Assembly (NCBI GenBank): GCA_910589675.1
Contig: CAJUTO010000004.1
Location: 1 to 64,000 of the forward strand
Origin: an uncultured Lactobacillus sp.
Lineage (GTDB): Bacteria > Bacillota > Bacilli > Lactobacillales > Lactobacillaceae
DNA: 64,000 nt
Reading direction: 5' to 3'
Under the pieces are notes generated by a model. The model was not told the DNA's origin. It made no database searches and saw nothing but the letters and a program-made list of their open reading frames with translations. Position 1 is the first letter of the stretch. Every line of letters begins with the position of its first letter. Both the position numbers and the translations under genes were made by a program. This document shows, one piece after another, positions 44,800 to 53,475 of this stretch.

Positions 44800-46506
44800 T
44801 TATTCGAAGTTAGCAACCTTTACGTAAGTCTTATCAGTGTTGTTACCGATCTTGTAGTATTGCTTACCGTTCTTGAACTTGTATGAAGCACCGTAAGTGG
44901 TTACCTTAGTACCCTTCTTCAATACTTGCTTGTTAGCACGCTTAGTTGAAGTCTTGTAGATGTAAGCATTGTGCTTCAAAGTACGTGAAGTACCATCGAT
45001 GTTGTCAGCGTTGATGTAAAGGTTCTTGTTAGCAACCTTGTAGTAGCTCTTACCGTCAATTGAAACAAGCTTATCTACAACTGAGATCTTGTTGTAACGA
45101 GTAATCTTATCAGTACCAACACGCTTGCCGTCCTTACCGTAGTAGTAAGCGTTGTGCATAATGGTCTTTTCAACACCAGTTTCAGCAGTGAATACTGAAG
45201 TTTCTACGAATTGGTTTGAAGTCTTTGAGTTGATGCGAGTGTATGATACACCATCAATAGTTTTAGTATCGAAGGTTGCGATGTTTGCACCAGCCTTAAC
45301 AGTATCGTTAGTCTTGGTTGCAGTATTACCGTTAATAGTGTAGATGTTACCTTCTTGAGCAACAGTCTTGTATGAAGCATCCTTAGTACCAACAGTTAAG
45401 TTGAAAGTAAGAACAACTGACTTACCGTTAGGGTTCTTAGCAGTTACAGTAACTGGGTAATTACCTGCAACAGCAGTGTTAACCTTTGAAGTATCTACTG
45501 AAACGCTCAAGTTGTTTGAGTCAGTTGATGAAACAACAGCCTTGAATGCCTCTTCGATAGCTTTAGTGTTTACAGTACCGTTAACATCTACATTGTTGAA
45601 GCTTTCATTTGGCTTCAAAGTAATAGCTTGTGAGTGATCATACTTAGTGTTGTTGTAAGTAATGATTGGGTTTTCGCTGTAGTTAGCAGCTGCTTGGTAT
45701 GCGTTAACAAGAACTGGGAAGCTAGTAGTCTTACCGTTGTTAGCCTTAACAGTTACGTTAACAGTAAATGCGTTTGCAGGAGCAGCGAATTTACCATTAG
45801 CATCTGGCTTAATACCAGCAGTGTTAAGTGATGAGTTAACATCAGCAGTTACATTGCTCCAGCTAGCCTTTGCAGTACCATCGATTGCAGGTGCATACTT
45901 GCTTTCGATTGCATTAACGATAGCTGATACAGTGTTTTCCTTTAATGAAACAGCACCAGTTGAAACAACATTGTTACCTTCCTTAACGTAAGGAGTACCA
46001 GTTAATGAAGCATCAGTTAATTGGAATGCGTCACTAGTAAAGGTTACGTTTAAAGCAAGTGCACTTGCGCTGTAGTACTTGTTAGCGTTTGCAGTAGCAT
46101 TTACAGTACCACCAGCGATTGAGTAGTTAGTACCGTTTACTAAGCCGTTGAAGCCTAAGCCACTAACTTCAACTTGGTAGCTGTCAGTAGCGTTTAATTT
46201 AGTTGAAAGATCAGTGATCTTCTTACCGTTAGCTAATAAGCTTACATTAGCAGTCTTGAAACCAACGAGGCTTGCACCAGTTGCTGATAACTTAACACTG
46301 TTGATTGCATCTTGGGCAGTAGTCTTGCCAGCAGTAGCAGTTAAATCAACGTTTACAGTAACAGCGTTTGCAGCTTCAGTTGGGTTTTGAGTTGCTGGTG
46401 CGTTGTTAACAGTAACAGCGGCATTAGCAGTAACGGAAGAAGCAGCGATAGGAGCGACAGCCAAGAGGGCAGCAGCAGCGCTAACGATTCTTAAATTTTT
46501 CTTCAT
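44800..46506 (-). CDS. slp: S-layer protein C (568 aa)
   Basis: A 568-residue exported paralog of slp B. It has the same signal peptide, a variable N-terminal domain, an Ig-like part ([33 protein letters not shown]), an atypical SLAP-like repeat ([42 protein letters not shown]) and two standard SLAP repeats. It is on the opposite strand to slp B. Its promoter region has a better -35 (TTGCGT, 17 bases, TACAAT) than those of A and B, so it may be the strongly expressed copy in this orientation. This is inferred only from promoter match. Confidence 0.93.
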   Translation of the reverse strand: MKKNLRIVSAAAALLAVAPIAASSVTANAAVTVNNAPATQNPTEAANAVTVNVDLTATAGKTTAQDAINSVKLSATGASLVGFKTANVSLLANGKKITDLSTKLNATDSYQVEVSGLGFNGLVNGTNYSIAGGTVNATANANKYYSASALALNVTFTSDAFQLTDASLTGTPYVKEGNNVVSTGAVSLKENTVSAIVNAIESKYAPAIDGTAKASWSNVTADVNSSLNTAGIKPDANGKFAAPANAFTVNVTVKANNGKTTSFPVLVNAYQAAANYSENPIITYNNTKYDHSQAITLKPNESFNNVDVNGTVNTKAIEEAFKAVVSSTDSNNLSVSVDTSKVNTAVAGNYPVTVTAKNPNGKSVVLTFNLTVGTKDASYKTVAQEGNIYTINGNTATKTNDTVKAGANIATFDTKTIDGVSYTRINSKTSNQFVETSVFTAETGVEKTIMHNAYYYGKDGKRVGTDKITRYNKISVVDKLVSIDGKSYYKVANKNLYINADNIDGTSRTLKHNAYIYKTSTKRANKQVLKKGTKVTTYGASYKFKNGKQYYKIGNNTDKTYVKVANFE

Positions 46507-46651
46507 GTGGTCAAATCCTCCTTGAAAAACAAAAAACTAGCAATAGGAGCAGAAGGCTTCAGCAAGTAAAACAAGTCTATAATGTACAAAACCATTCAAG
46601 CATGAGGCAGGAGTTTATAACTCTCCTGAGGTAGTTGAACATGCTGAAGGG
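46401..46651 (-). repeat. Shared S-layer leader/signal repeat, copy C (inverted)
   Basis: Reverse complement of 42322-42572; the inner 210 bases (46442-46651) also match copy A. Confidence 0.92.
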
Positions 46652-47016
46652 TCAGCATGCGTACAGACCACCTGCCTACAAGCCGTCCTATTACTTACCA
46701 CGCTTCATATTGTACTAACCTGAAAGCAAAAACGCAAGCGCAAATACCCCTCAAAACACATTTGTAATAATACTTTGGGCCTAAAAATAACGATCTAAAT
46801 TTTCATAATTAGGCGCAAAGGCAGATATATCAGTAAAAAGCGAGGGTCTCCCCTCGCCTTAAAAATCTTAAATTCTTTTATTACAGATTTTAAAAATTTT
46901 ACAAAATATTAACAAAATTTGCTCATTTAGTAACATTTCGAGTTCTTCATTTACGCATTCTTAATCTGACTTTAAGAACTTTTATTAATTCTATGATCTG
47001 CAACAATAACTCAATA
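46652..47016. other. Intergenic region upstream of slp C
   Basis: It holds the slp C promoter (TTGCGT..TACAAT, minus strand, near 46709-46737) and the terminator for the DUF2922 unit (AGCGAGGG TCTC CCCTCGC, 46836-46861). No ORF is present. Confidence 0.65.
46836..46861 (-). terminator. Terminator of the DUF1659-DUF2922 unit
   Basis: GCGAGGG TCTC CCCTCGC hairpin followed on the minus strand by TTTTTAC. Confidence 0.85.
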
Positions 47017-47265
47017 CTAATCTTGCTTGTCCTCAGCATCGTTAAACACATCAGTAACCACACGTTCAACATATTGAGCAGACTGAGGAGTCTTATACAT
47101 ATCAACTTCTTCCTTTTCGAAGATATTTGCCCCGCTAATCACATTCATTGCTTGGCGCACAGTTTGTTCATCCAAGTTTTCTAATGGATTAGCCACAGAC
47201 AAGTTGGTCTTTTTATTTTTACTATTTAAAAATGTTAACTTCAAAGTTTTAGTAGTTTCTGCCAT
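47017..47265 (-). CDS. DUF2922 family protein
   Basis: An 82-residue protein of the DUF2922 family: TKTLKLTFLNSKNKKTNLSVANPLENLDEQTVRQAMNVI matches the beta-strand and helix pattern. Its function is unknown. Families DUF2922 and DUF1659 are commonly neighbours in Firmicutes, as here (51 bases apart, same strand). No signal peptide is present. Confidence 0.8.
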   Translation of the reverse strand: MAETTKTLKLTFLNSKNKKTNLSVANPLENLDEQTVRQAMNVISGANIFEKEEVDMYKTPQSAQYVERVVTDVFNDAEDKQD

Positions 47266-47316
47266 GATGATTCTCCTTAAATTTGCGTTAGTTCTTTATT
47301 TTCATTAAGTGGATAA

Positions 47317-47541
47317 TTAATTTGCGCTATCGCTCACAAGCGCCACGCCATGCTTTTGAATTAAGACTGCGGCACCCAACTTATCGCCTTGTAAGCCAGA
47401 GATTGCATCCCCCACCTTACTAATTCCTTCCGCAGTCGCATCTTTTCTTACATTTTTCAAAATGCGCTTCTTAAATCCGTCGGTGTATTTTTCATTGTTG
47501 AAAGTGTATTGCACTGATTGTTCAATTAGTTCCATGTTCAT
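47317..47541 (-). CDS. DUF1659-like protein
   Basis: A 74-residue protein with the KKRILKNVRKDATAEGISKVGDAISGLQG core of DUF1659. It is the first gene of a two-gene unit with DUF2922; function unknown. Both ATGs at 47541 and 47535 are possible starts. The ribosome-binding site (AAGGA) is slightly far. Nothing suggests a membrane or exported product. Confidence 0.7.
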   Translation of the reverse strand: MNMELIEQSVQYTFNNEKYTDGFKKRILKNVRKDATAEGISKVGDAISGLQGDKLGAAVLIQKHGVALVSDSAN

Positions 47542-47727
47542 GTTGTTTTTCCGTCCTTCATTTTTTTGAAATATAGATGAATTTTCATAAGAATCACGCG
47601 CGAGATATCTTACACCACTAATAACGTCTGAAGGCTGTAATCTGTAACCAAGAATTTTATTATTCTAAAATTGGTTGAATTTCGAATCTGTTATAATAAG
47701 GTAAAAACAAAAAAGGAGGCCACTATA

Positions 47728-48300
47728 ATGAAACGGGCCACCATTATCATTGCTAGTATTTTGGTAATTTTAGGAGCTGGCGGATTATTCTACACCAAGC
47801 AATTTTCACAGAATTCGGAATCCACTCCTCAAAAAGCCACATATAATAGTAAAAATAAGAAAAAAACTGTTAAATCTACTTCTAGTTCTCAAAGCTCGGA
47901 ATCTAGTTCAAGCAAGAGTCTAGACACGAGTTCTGCTGAATCAGGGTCAACTTTAAGTGAGGAACATTCTTCTGCTTCCCAATCCAGCTCAAAGACTGCT
48001 AGCTCTGCTTCTTCCAGCTCTAGTTCAGAAGAAAAGACTCACTCTTCTAAGCAATCAACCGGTAACGCTGGCAAAGTTAAGAACGGCGCGGGCGCCATGG
48101 GCGACCACAAGGTTAAAGGCGAAGAAGTCACCCAGCCAACCATTGACGCAATCAAGAAGCGCATGGATTCTTTAGGCTACAATTCCAGCGCCTGGAGTCC
48201 ACAAGACGTGATCAACATGTACCGCAAGGCTGCCGACAATGGTCACGATTCTGTTGATTCAATCACTAAGGAAGACATCGAATCCTATCTGAAGAAGTAG
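47728..48300 (+). CDS. Exported Ser-rich linker protein with a conserved C-terminal helix domain
   Basis: A 190-residue protein. An N-terminal signal/anchor helix (ATIIIASILVILGAGG) is followed by a low-complexity Ser/Lys linker (about 40-115) and a compact C-terminal part: GDHKVKGEEVTQPTIDAIKKRMDSLGYNSSAWSPQDVINMYRKAADNGHDS. The last part resembles a repeat-like wall or peptide-binding module but cannot be named. The linker is typical of proteins that span the wall. An AAAAGGAGG site precedes the start. It lies directly upstream of the IS. Confidence 0.65.
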   Translation: MKRATIIIASILVILGAGGLFYTKQFSQNSESTPQKATYNSKNKKKTVKSTSSSQSSESSSSKSLDTSSAESGSTLSEEHSSASQSSSKTASSASSSSSSEEKTHSSKQSTGNAGKVKNGAGAMGDHKVKGEEVTQPTIDAIKKRMDSLGYNSSAWSPQDVINMYRKAADNGHDSVDSITKEDIESYLKK

Positions 48301-48371
48301 ACAACAGTTGCTTTTATCTGTTAAACTAGGTAGAATTACAGTTGGCTTTTTAGTATTTTTTATTTTACTTA

Positions 48372-49720
48372 AAGGAGCTGATTAACTGTTAACAAAAATC
48401 TGGAAAATATAGAGATTTGTAGATAAAAACAAAAGATTAAGCTTATTTAGAAAGTTAAACATGGAAAATAGGCTTTGATTCAATTTTTACTTGTTTTGCT
48501 TTATCTCTTTAGATAAACTTATGTTTGTATTTAAGGAGGTGAAGCAATGATTAAAACACAAGTAGTTAAGCTAAAAGTTAATAAGACCATGCAAAAGCAT
48601 CTTGATGCTTTGTGCGATTATCGCAGATACTGCTGGAATAAAGGCTTAGAAACTTGGCAATTAATGTATGAAGCTCATACATTAAACAAAAAAGACAATC
48701 CCAGTCCTAACGAACGCAGAGTTCGGGATGAATTAGTAGCTAATAAAGCCGACTGGCAATATGATTTGTCAGCTCGATGTTTACAATTAGCTGTTAAAGA
48801 CTTGGCTAATGCTTGGAAGAACTTCTTTGATAAAGCTCAGCCTGATTGGGGCAAGCCTAGATTTAGATCTAAGAAGGCACTTAGACAAGGCTTTAAAACT
48901 GATCGTGCCAAGATTGTGAACGGCAAGCTTCGCCTTGATCGCCCAAGAAACATTTCAAGAGATAGTTGGTTTGATCTAGCAAGTTATGAAGCCTTAAAGA
49001 TGGATGAAGTTAAGGTAGTAAGCATCTTCAAAGAAAAAGATAGTTATTACGCAGCTCTTCCTTATGAAGAAGAGATTTCAGCTAAGACTAAAACTCATCA
49101 AAAAACGGCAGTTGATATCAATGTTGGTCATTTCAACTATACCGAGGGGCAAATCATTGTTTTGCCTGCTAAATTGCAAAAGCTGTATAGACGTATCAAA
49201 CATTATCAAAGAATGCTAGCTCGCAAAAGAAAGGTTAATGATAAGTTGGCTGCTAAATCCAATAATTACTTTGCAGTGAGAACCAAATTGCAAAGAGATT
49301 ATCGCAGAGTAGCTAATGTCCAAAATGATCTTTTACAGAAGTTTACTACTAAGCTTGTTAATGATTACGACCAAATTGTAATTGAAGACTTAGCAATAAA
49401 GCAAATGATGATGACACATGTAGCTTCCAAAGGTATGCACAGATCGTCGTTTGGCAAGTTTAGACAAATCTTGACATATAAGTGTGATTGGTATGGCAAA
49501 GAATTGATCTTAGCCGATAAAACCTACCCATCAACACAAAGGTGTGCTCAGTGCGGTTATGTTAAAAAAGGTGACGAGAAGATCACTTTGCAAGGCAATC
49601 AAAAACACAATACCAAGCATAATGAATATATCTGCTATGAATGTGGCTACAATAATGATCGAGATGAAAATGCAGTATTAAACCTTTTAGCTTTAGCATA
49701 ATAAAAAAATAAACGGGGCT
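48372..49720 (+). mobile_element. IS605/IS1341-type element, tnpB-only
   Basis: The left end starts near 48372 with the same GGAGCTGATTAACTGTTAAC boundary as the copy at 1-162, and includes a stem AAGCTTATTT / AAATAGGCTT. The coding part is tnpB at 48547. No tnpA is present. The right end lies somewhere after the tnpB stop; the GGGGCTGGC..GCCAGCTCC-type sequence at 49716-49760 may belong to it. The exact right boundary could not be fixed. Confidence 0.8.
48547..49701 (+). CDS. tnpB: TnpB, RNA-guided endonuclease of an IS605-type element
   Basis: A 384-residue TnpB. The RuvC active-site residues are present: Asp190 (AVDINVGHFN), Glu280 (IVIEDLAIKQM) and the DRD at 371-373. The zinc ribbon CAQCGYVKKG...CYECGYNND is intact. 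An N-terminal helix-turn-helix and long basic region (LARKRKVNDKLAAKSNNY) follow the usual order. It is full length with no frame break, so it may be active. TnpB uses an RNA from the element's right end as guide. The start has an AAGGAGG site. Confidence 0.93.
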   Translation: MIKTQVVKLKVNKTMQKHLDALCDYRRYCWNKGLETWQLMYEAHTLNKKDNPSPNERRVRDELVANKADWQYDLSARCLQLAVKDLANAWKNFFDKAQPDWGKPRFRSKKALRQGFKTDRAKIVNGKLRLDRPRNISRDSWFDLASYEALKMDEVKVVSIFKEKDSYYAALPYEEEISAKTKTHQKTAVDINVGHFNYTEGQIIVLPAKLQKLYRRIKHYQRMLARKRKVNDKLAAKSNNYFAVRTKLQRDYRRVANVQNDLLQKFTTKLVNDYDQIVIEDLAIKQMMMTHVASKGMHRSSFGKFRQILTYKCDWYGKELILADKTYPSTQRCAQCGYVKKGDEKITLQGNQKHNTKHNEYICYECGYNNDRDENAVLNLLALA

Positions 49721-49837
49721 GGCTAGACCCTTAAGCTGGAGGAGCTGGTTAATGTGATTACTCCTATATTGGAATATCAGAATACTAGTGAAGACGACAG
49801 CAAATGAAACAAAGAAAGGAAAAAATATATCTTTCTG

Positions 49838-49867
49838 ATATGTAGAAAATTCGCATTCTTCTACATA
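49838..49867. other. Perfect hairpin after tnpB
   Basis: ATATGTAGAA / TTCTACATAT, ten base pairs with a ten-base loop. It may be the IS right-end structure or a weak terminator. Confidence 0.45.
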
Positions 49868-49897
49868 TTTCTATGTTTTATATAGCAGTGCGGCACT

Positions 49898-50320
49898 TTG
49901 ACTGAAGAAGAAAAAAACACTAATACAAACGAAGAAGAAAACGATGAATTAAAGGTTGTTATGCCTGAACCAAATCATGTTGTTATGACCCCTGAAGTGT
50001 TCAAGGAACAACCTGATTACTTGAAGGTTTTCGCTAACTTCTACATTGCACAATTCGATCAACGCGACTTGGAAATCATGAACTTGTACGACACTGATCA
50101 TAATGTTGTGGACATCAACCACTACTTGATGGTGAACATTCACTTCCCACGCAAGACTTTGATCAAGAATGTTTTGCAATATCATGATTACAACTTCAAG
50201 AACATCTTAGAAGAAATCAAGAAGGACGAAGACATCGATCCAGAAAGTATGACTACTTATGAATCATGGGCAGACTGGTACGAAGCTCGTCGTAAGAAGA
50301 TTCCTGGTTCTTTATCATAA
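49898..50320 (+). CDS. Conserved hypothetical acidic cytosolic protein
   Basis: A 140-residue soluble, acidic protein: an Asp/Glu/Asn-rich start, then a folded part (PNHVVMTPEVFKEQPDYLKVFANFYIAQFDQRDLEIMNLYD..NHYLMVNIHFPRKTLIKNVLQYHDYNFKNIL). I do not recognise a family. The start is TTG at 49898, with no good ribosome-binding site; an in-frame stop lies only five codons upstream. A start at ATG 49961 is possible. It lies close to the IS right end, so the insertion may have replaced its original promoter or start region. Biased codon use suggests real expression. Confidence 0.65.
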   Translation: MTEEEKNTNTNEEENDELKVVMPEPNHVVMTPEVFKEQPDYLKVFANFYIAQFDQRDLEIMNLYDTDHNVVDINHYLMVNIHFPRKTLIKNVLQYHDYNFKNILEEIKKDEDIDPESMTTYESWADWYEARRKKIPGSLS

Positions 50321-50334
50321 TTGAAGACCATATT

Positions 50335-50400
50335 GAGACACCTGCCTTTTGCGGGTGTTTTTTTGTACAAAAAATACGGTCATTACGACCGTATTTTTAT
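50335..50400 (+). terminator. Two terminators after the 140-aa gene
   Basis: ACACCTGC / GCGGGTGT with T-run (50338-50364), then AATACGGTC / GACCGTATT with T-run (50369-50400). Confidence 0.85.
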
Positions 50401-50574
50401 AATTTATCCCAATGCGCTTGGCTAGTGATACATTGACGGTGTACCAAAATCAAAAGCGCAAAGTACCAAATGTTGGCAGCCCAATTGATTAGCAATATTT
50501 ACTAATTAACGTCTAGTAATATTGTAGCATTTTTACATAAAAAATCTATTTTCTTCAAATCGTTCTTTCTTTGA

Positions 50575-50693
50575 TACAATATTATTGAAACAGAAAAATT
50601 AATATAGCGGTGGAAATTTTCCTCTAGGAGATGATGCCAATGAAAATCTAAATTCTTGGTAAGAATCTTAAAGAAAGGAGTTTCCAAAACTTA
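50575..50693 (+). promoter_or_regulatory. Promoter and leader of the 52-aa peptide gene
   Basis: TACAAT at 50575-50580 would start RNA near 50587. The leader begins GAAACAGA and carries GCGGTGG at 50607-50613; both match, in complement, the small RNA at 50918-50944. A five-codon ORF after CTAGGAG (ATG 50634) lies in the leader. Confidence 0.6.
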
Positions 50694-50852
50694 ATGGATC
50701 ATTTCATATGGTTCATGATTAGTTTGATGAGTATGCTCATGAGTGTGCTTTGGATATTGAATGTAATAATTAAAGAAGTAACTAAGCTTCTAAATTCTAC
50801 ACAAGAAATGTTGAAGTCCTTGAAGCAACTTATCAAAGAATTTCACTTTTAG
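50694..50852 (+). CDS. Short membrane peptide, candidate type I toxin (52 aa)
   Basis: A 52-residue peptide with an N-terminal hydrophobic helix (FIWFMISLMSMLMSVLWILNVII) and a charged amphipathic C-terminal part (KEVTKLLNSTQEMLKSLKQLIKEF). It is not in a family I can name, but the layout and the structured leader and small RNA around it are as at the holin-like locus at 53.4 kb. AAAGGAG lies 13 bases before the ATG, rather far. A hairpin (AACCGCTA / TAGCGGTT) ends the transcript. Confidence 0.6.
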   Translation: MDHFIWFMISLMSMLMSVLWILNVIIKEVTKLLNSTQEMLKSLKQLIKEFHF

Positions 50853-50860
50853 TGAAATTA

Positions 50861-50905
50861 AAAAAACCGCTATAACGTTTTTGGACAAACTGTAGCGGTT
50901 CTTTT
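50861..50905 (+). terminator. Terminator of the 52-aa peptide gene
   Basis: AACCGCTA / TAGCGGTT stem followed by CTTTTA. Confidence 0.75.
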
Positions 50906-50911
50906 ACCATT

Positions 50912-50980
50912 ACTAATCCACCGTTAAACAAACGGCTCTGTTTCTAAAGAAGTGCTATTGCCGTAGCACTTCTTTTTTAT
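50912..50980 (+). ncRNA. Candidate antitoxin small RNA, same strand (locus 50.6 kb)
   Basis: It follows a possible TTGGAC..TACCAT promoter (18-base spacer). The RNA would carry CCACCG (50918-50923) and TCTGTTTC (50937-50944), complementary to the toxin leader at 50608-50613 and 50587-50594, with 13-base loops on both sides. A small hairpin CCGTT / AACGG lies between. A perfect 11-bp terminator (AAGAAGTGCTA / TAGCACTTCTT, T-run) ends it. It resembles the small RNA at 53641-53696. Confidence 0.6.
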
Positions 50981-50999
50981 TTCAGACATATTTTACCAC

Positions 51000-51217
51000 A
51001 AAAAAGTCAAACAACCGAACAAATCTACTCCTATACAGTGCAGAAATAGCCTCTTCCTACTTTCCATCCCTCAACCTATTTTCCTTGTCCCTCTCACCTA
51101 GCAACTTTTCTTCAAATTTGTCAAGCAATAAATCCTATGAGAACATAGTAAAAAAATCCTCATTTAGGGGTTGAAACATTAGGTTAAATAGACGAAAATA
51201 GATATGTTTTAGAAATT
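51000..51217. other. Leader region of kup
   Basis: About 200 AT-rich bases; no ORF. No known riboswitch could be recognised. A terminator-like hairpin follows at 51218. Confidence 0.5.
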
Positions 51218-51244
51218 GGAATGTCTCTCAGGCATTCCTTTTTT
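51218..51244 (+). terminator. Terminator-like hairpin inside the kup leader
   Basis: GGAATG / CATTCC with a 9-base loop and T-run, 40 bases upstream of the kup start. It may act as an attenuator. Confidence 0.6.
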
Positions 51245-51283
51245 ACAAACGGGACTAATATTTTCGTTCGAGGAAGTACTAAT

Positions 51284-53320
51284 ATGACACAGAATACACA
51301 AAAAAAGATGTCCGCCGCCGGACTATTAATCGCGGTCGGCATCGTTTATGGTGATATTGGGACGAGTCCTTTATACGTTATGAAATCCATCGTTGCCGGA
51401 AACGGCGGCATTGGTAATGTGAACCGTGATTTTATCGTCGGTTCAATTTCATTAGTATTGTGGACTGTCACTTTATTGACTACCCTTCAAACTGTGATTA
51501 TCGCTTTGAAAGCGACTAACCACGGTGAAGGTGGGATCTTTGCTTTATATGCATTGATCAGAAAGCGTGCTAAATGGTTAGTTCTACCAGCTCTGATTGG
51601 GGGAGCGGCCATTTTAGCCGATGGTACATTAACGCCAGCCGTTACTGTTACTACTGCTATTGAAGGGCTGAAGGGGATGGAATTTGGTAAAGGTAACATC
51701 CCCGTAAACACGCAATCGATGGTTATTACGATTACAATCATCATTTTGCTGTTCCTCTTCTTAATTCAGCGCATGGGAACCAGCATTATTGGTAAAGCCT
51801 TTGGACCGATTATGTTCGTTTGGTTCACATTCCTTGGAATTGTCGGCTTTATGAATATGGCTGGAGACTGGTCAATTTTACAAGCTATCAACCCATACTA
51901 CGCAATTAAGTTGTTGTTTAGTCCATATAATAAAGCTGGACTTTTCATTTTAGGATCGATCTTCCTGGCAACTACTGGTGCCGAAGCTCTTTATTCCGAC
52001 GTAGGTCACGTTGGTAAGAGTAACATCATCGGTTCTTGGCCATATGTATTTGTTTGTTTATCACTCAACTACTTTGGGCAAGGAGTTTGGATTTTACAAA
52101 ACCCTAACTACCACACTACTGGTGACTTCAATCCATTCTTTGAAATCATCCCAAGCAATATTCGTTTAGCTGCCATTGTACTTGCAACTATCGCAGCCGT
52201 TATTGCTTCTCAAGCTTTAATTACTGGTTCATTTACCTTGGTCGCTGAAGCCAGTGGACTTAAGTTCTTACCTAGAATGAACATCCTTTATCCATCAACC
52301 GAAAAAGGACAAATTTATATTCCATCTGTAAACAAAATGCTTTGTGCAGCTACCATTGCGCTTGTTTTGTTCTTCAGAACTTCGGCTCACATGGAAGCAG
52401 CTTATGGTTTGTCAATCACTATTTCAATGTTGATGACCACCATCATGCTTTATGAATGGTTGAGAATGCGTGGAAAAGGCGTCCAAAGATTAATTTGGGA
52501 TTGGGCATTCTTGATCTTCTTTGGTTTCTTGGATGTCATGTTCATGATTTCAAGTTTGAGTAAGTTTACTCACGGTGGTTACGTTTCATTAGTTATTGCT
52601 GGCTTTATCTTGGCAATTATGTATGTTTGGTATTACGGAAACAAGATCCGCGACAAGCGCGAATCACGTAACGCCTACGTACGACTTGATGAATACACCA
52701 GCATGTTGACGAACTTGAGTCATGATGAAGATTACCCAACTTATGCAACTAACTTGGTTTACATGGCTAAGGTTAAGTACAACAAGTTTATCAAGCGTGA
52801 AATCTTGTATTCAATTTTGGATAAACGACCAAAACGTGCTAAGGCATACTGGTTTGTAACTGTTAACGTCACTAACGAACCGTTCACTGCTGAATATGCG
52901 GTTAACACTTATGGAACTAAAAACGTAATTAACGTTCAGCTATATCTTGGATTCAAGAAGCAAACTAGCGTAAATGTTTACATTCGTCAGATCGTCCATG
53001 ATTTGATCGCTGACGGCACTATTGAGCCACAGCCACAGGAATACACAACCACTCCTGGACGTGATGTAGGTGACTTCTCATTCGTTATCGTGAACGATGT
53101 TATCAGTCCACAAACTCAATTAACCGGTTGGGAAAAATGGATGGTCGAAGCTCGTGTTTGGCTTCAAAACTTATCCTCTAACCCAGCTAGCTGGTTTGGC
53201 CTGGAATATGCGGATACCGTGGTTGAACGTGTCCCATTGATCTTAGGTCAACCACATCCTTCATACATTAAACGAATTGCCCCAAAGGACTTTTCAAATA
53301 TGAAGAAAAATAACGACTAA
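51284..53320 (+). CDS. kup: Kup-type potassium uptake transporter
   Basis: A 678-residue K+ transporter of the KUP/HAK/KT family. The first 450 residues span the membrane about 12 times, starting GLLIAVGIVYGDIGTSPLYVMKS, the family signature. A long cytosolic tail follows. K+ uptake is proton-coupled in this family. The start at 51284 has a GAGGAAG site; the longer frame begins in the hairpin leader. A Kup-only arrangement without Ktr/Trk neighbours is usual in lactobacilli. Confidence 0.95.
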   Translation: MTQNTQKKMSAAGLLIAVGIVYGDIGTSPLYVMKSIVAGNGGIGNVNRDFIVGSISLVLWTVTLLTTLQTVIIALKATNHGEGGIFALYALIRKRAKWLVLPALIGGAAILADGTLTPAVTVTTAIEGLKGMEFGKGNIPVNTQSMVITITIIILLFLFLIQRMGTSIIGKAFGPIMFVWFTFLGIVGFMNMAGDWSILQAINPYYAIKLLFSPYNKAGLFILGSIFLATTGAEALYSDVGHVGKSNIIGSWPYVFVCLSLNYFGQGVWILQNPNYHTTGDFNPFFEIIPSNIRLAAIVLATIAAVIASQALITGSFTLVAEASGLKFLPRMNILYPSTEKGQIYIPSVNKMLCAATIALVLFFRTSAHMEAAYGLSITISMLMTTIMLYEWLRMRGKGVQRLIWDWAFLIFFGFLDVMFMISSLSKFTHGGYVSLVIAGFILAIMYVWYYGNKIRDKRESRNAYVRLDEYTSMLTNLSHDEDYPTYATNLVYMAKVKYNKFIKREILYSILDKRPKRAKAYWFVTVNVTNEPFTAEYAVNTYGTKNVINVQLYLGFKKQTSVNVYIRQIVHDLIADGTIEPQPQEYTTTPGRDVGDFSFVIVNDVISPQTQLTGWEKWMVEARVWLQNLSSNPASWFGLEYADTVVERVPLILGQPHPSYIKRIAPKDFSNMKKNND

Positions 53321-53324
53321 TCAA

Positions 53325-53362
53325 AAATCCCATCAAACTGAAATAAGTTTGGTGGGATTTTG
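53325..53362 (+). terminator. Terminator of kup
   Basis: AAAATCCCATCAAACT / AGTTTGGTGGGATTTT hairpin. The promoter of the next peptide gene overlaps its end. Confidence 0.9.
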
Positions 53363-53363
53363 T

Positions 53364-53475
53364 TATAATGTGATAAGTAGAACTTGGCTAGAGCAGTGAC
53401 TATCCATTCAGAAGGAAGTGATGCCTATGGGACAATTTAACCATAGTCAGATTTCGTTTAGAAAGGACCAGTCAC
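53364..53475 (+). promoter_or_regulatory. Promoter and leader of the holin-like toxin
   Basis: Extended -10 TGTTATAAT (TATAAT 53364-53369), so RNA starts near 53376. The leader opens with GTAGAACT (53377-53384) and AGCAGTGAC (53392-53400), both complementary to the downstream small RNA. An overlapping short ORF starts at ATG 53422 after AGGAAG. Confidence 0.6.

Noticed and set aside
50502..50687. Minus-strand open frame in the leader of the 52-aa peptide gene
   Set aside because: AT-rich chance frame with no ribosome-binding site over a region better explained by a promoter and structured leader.
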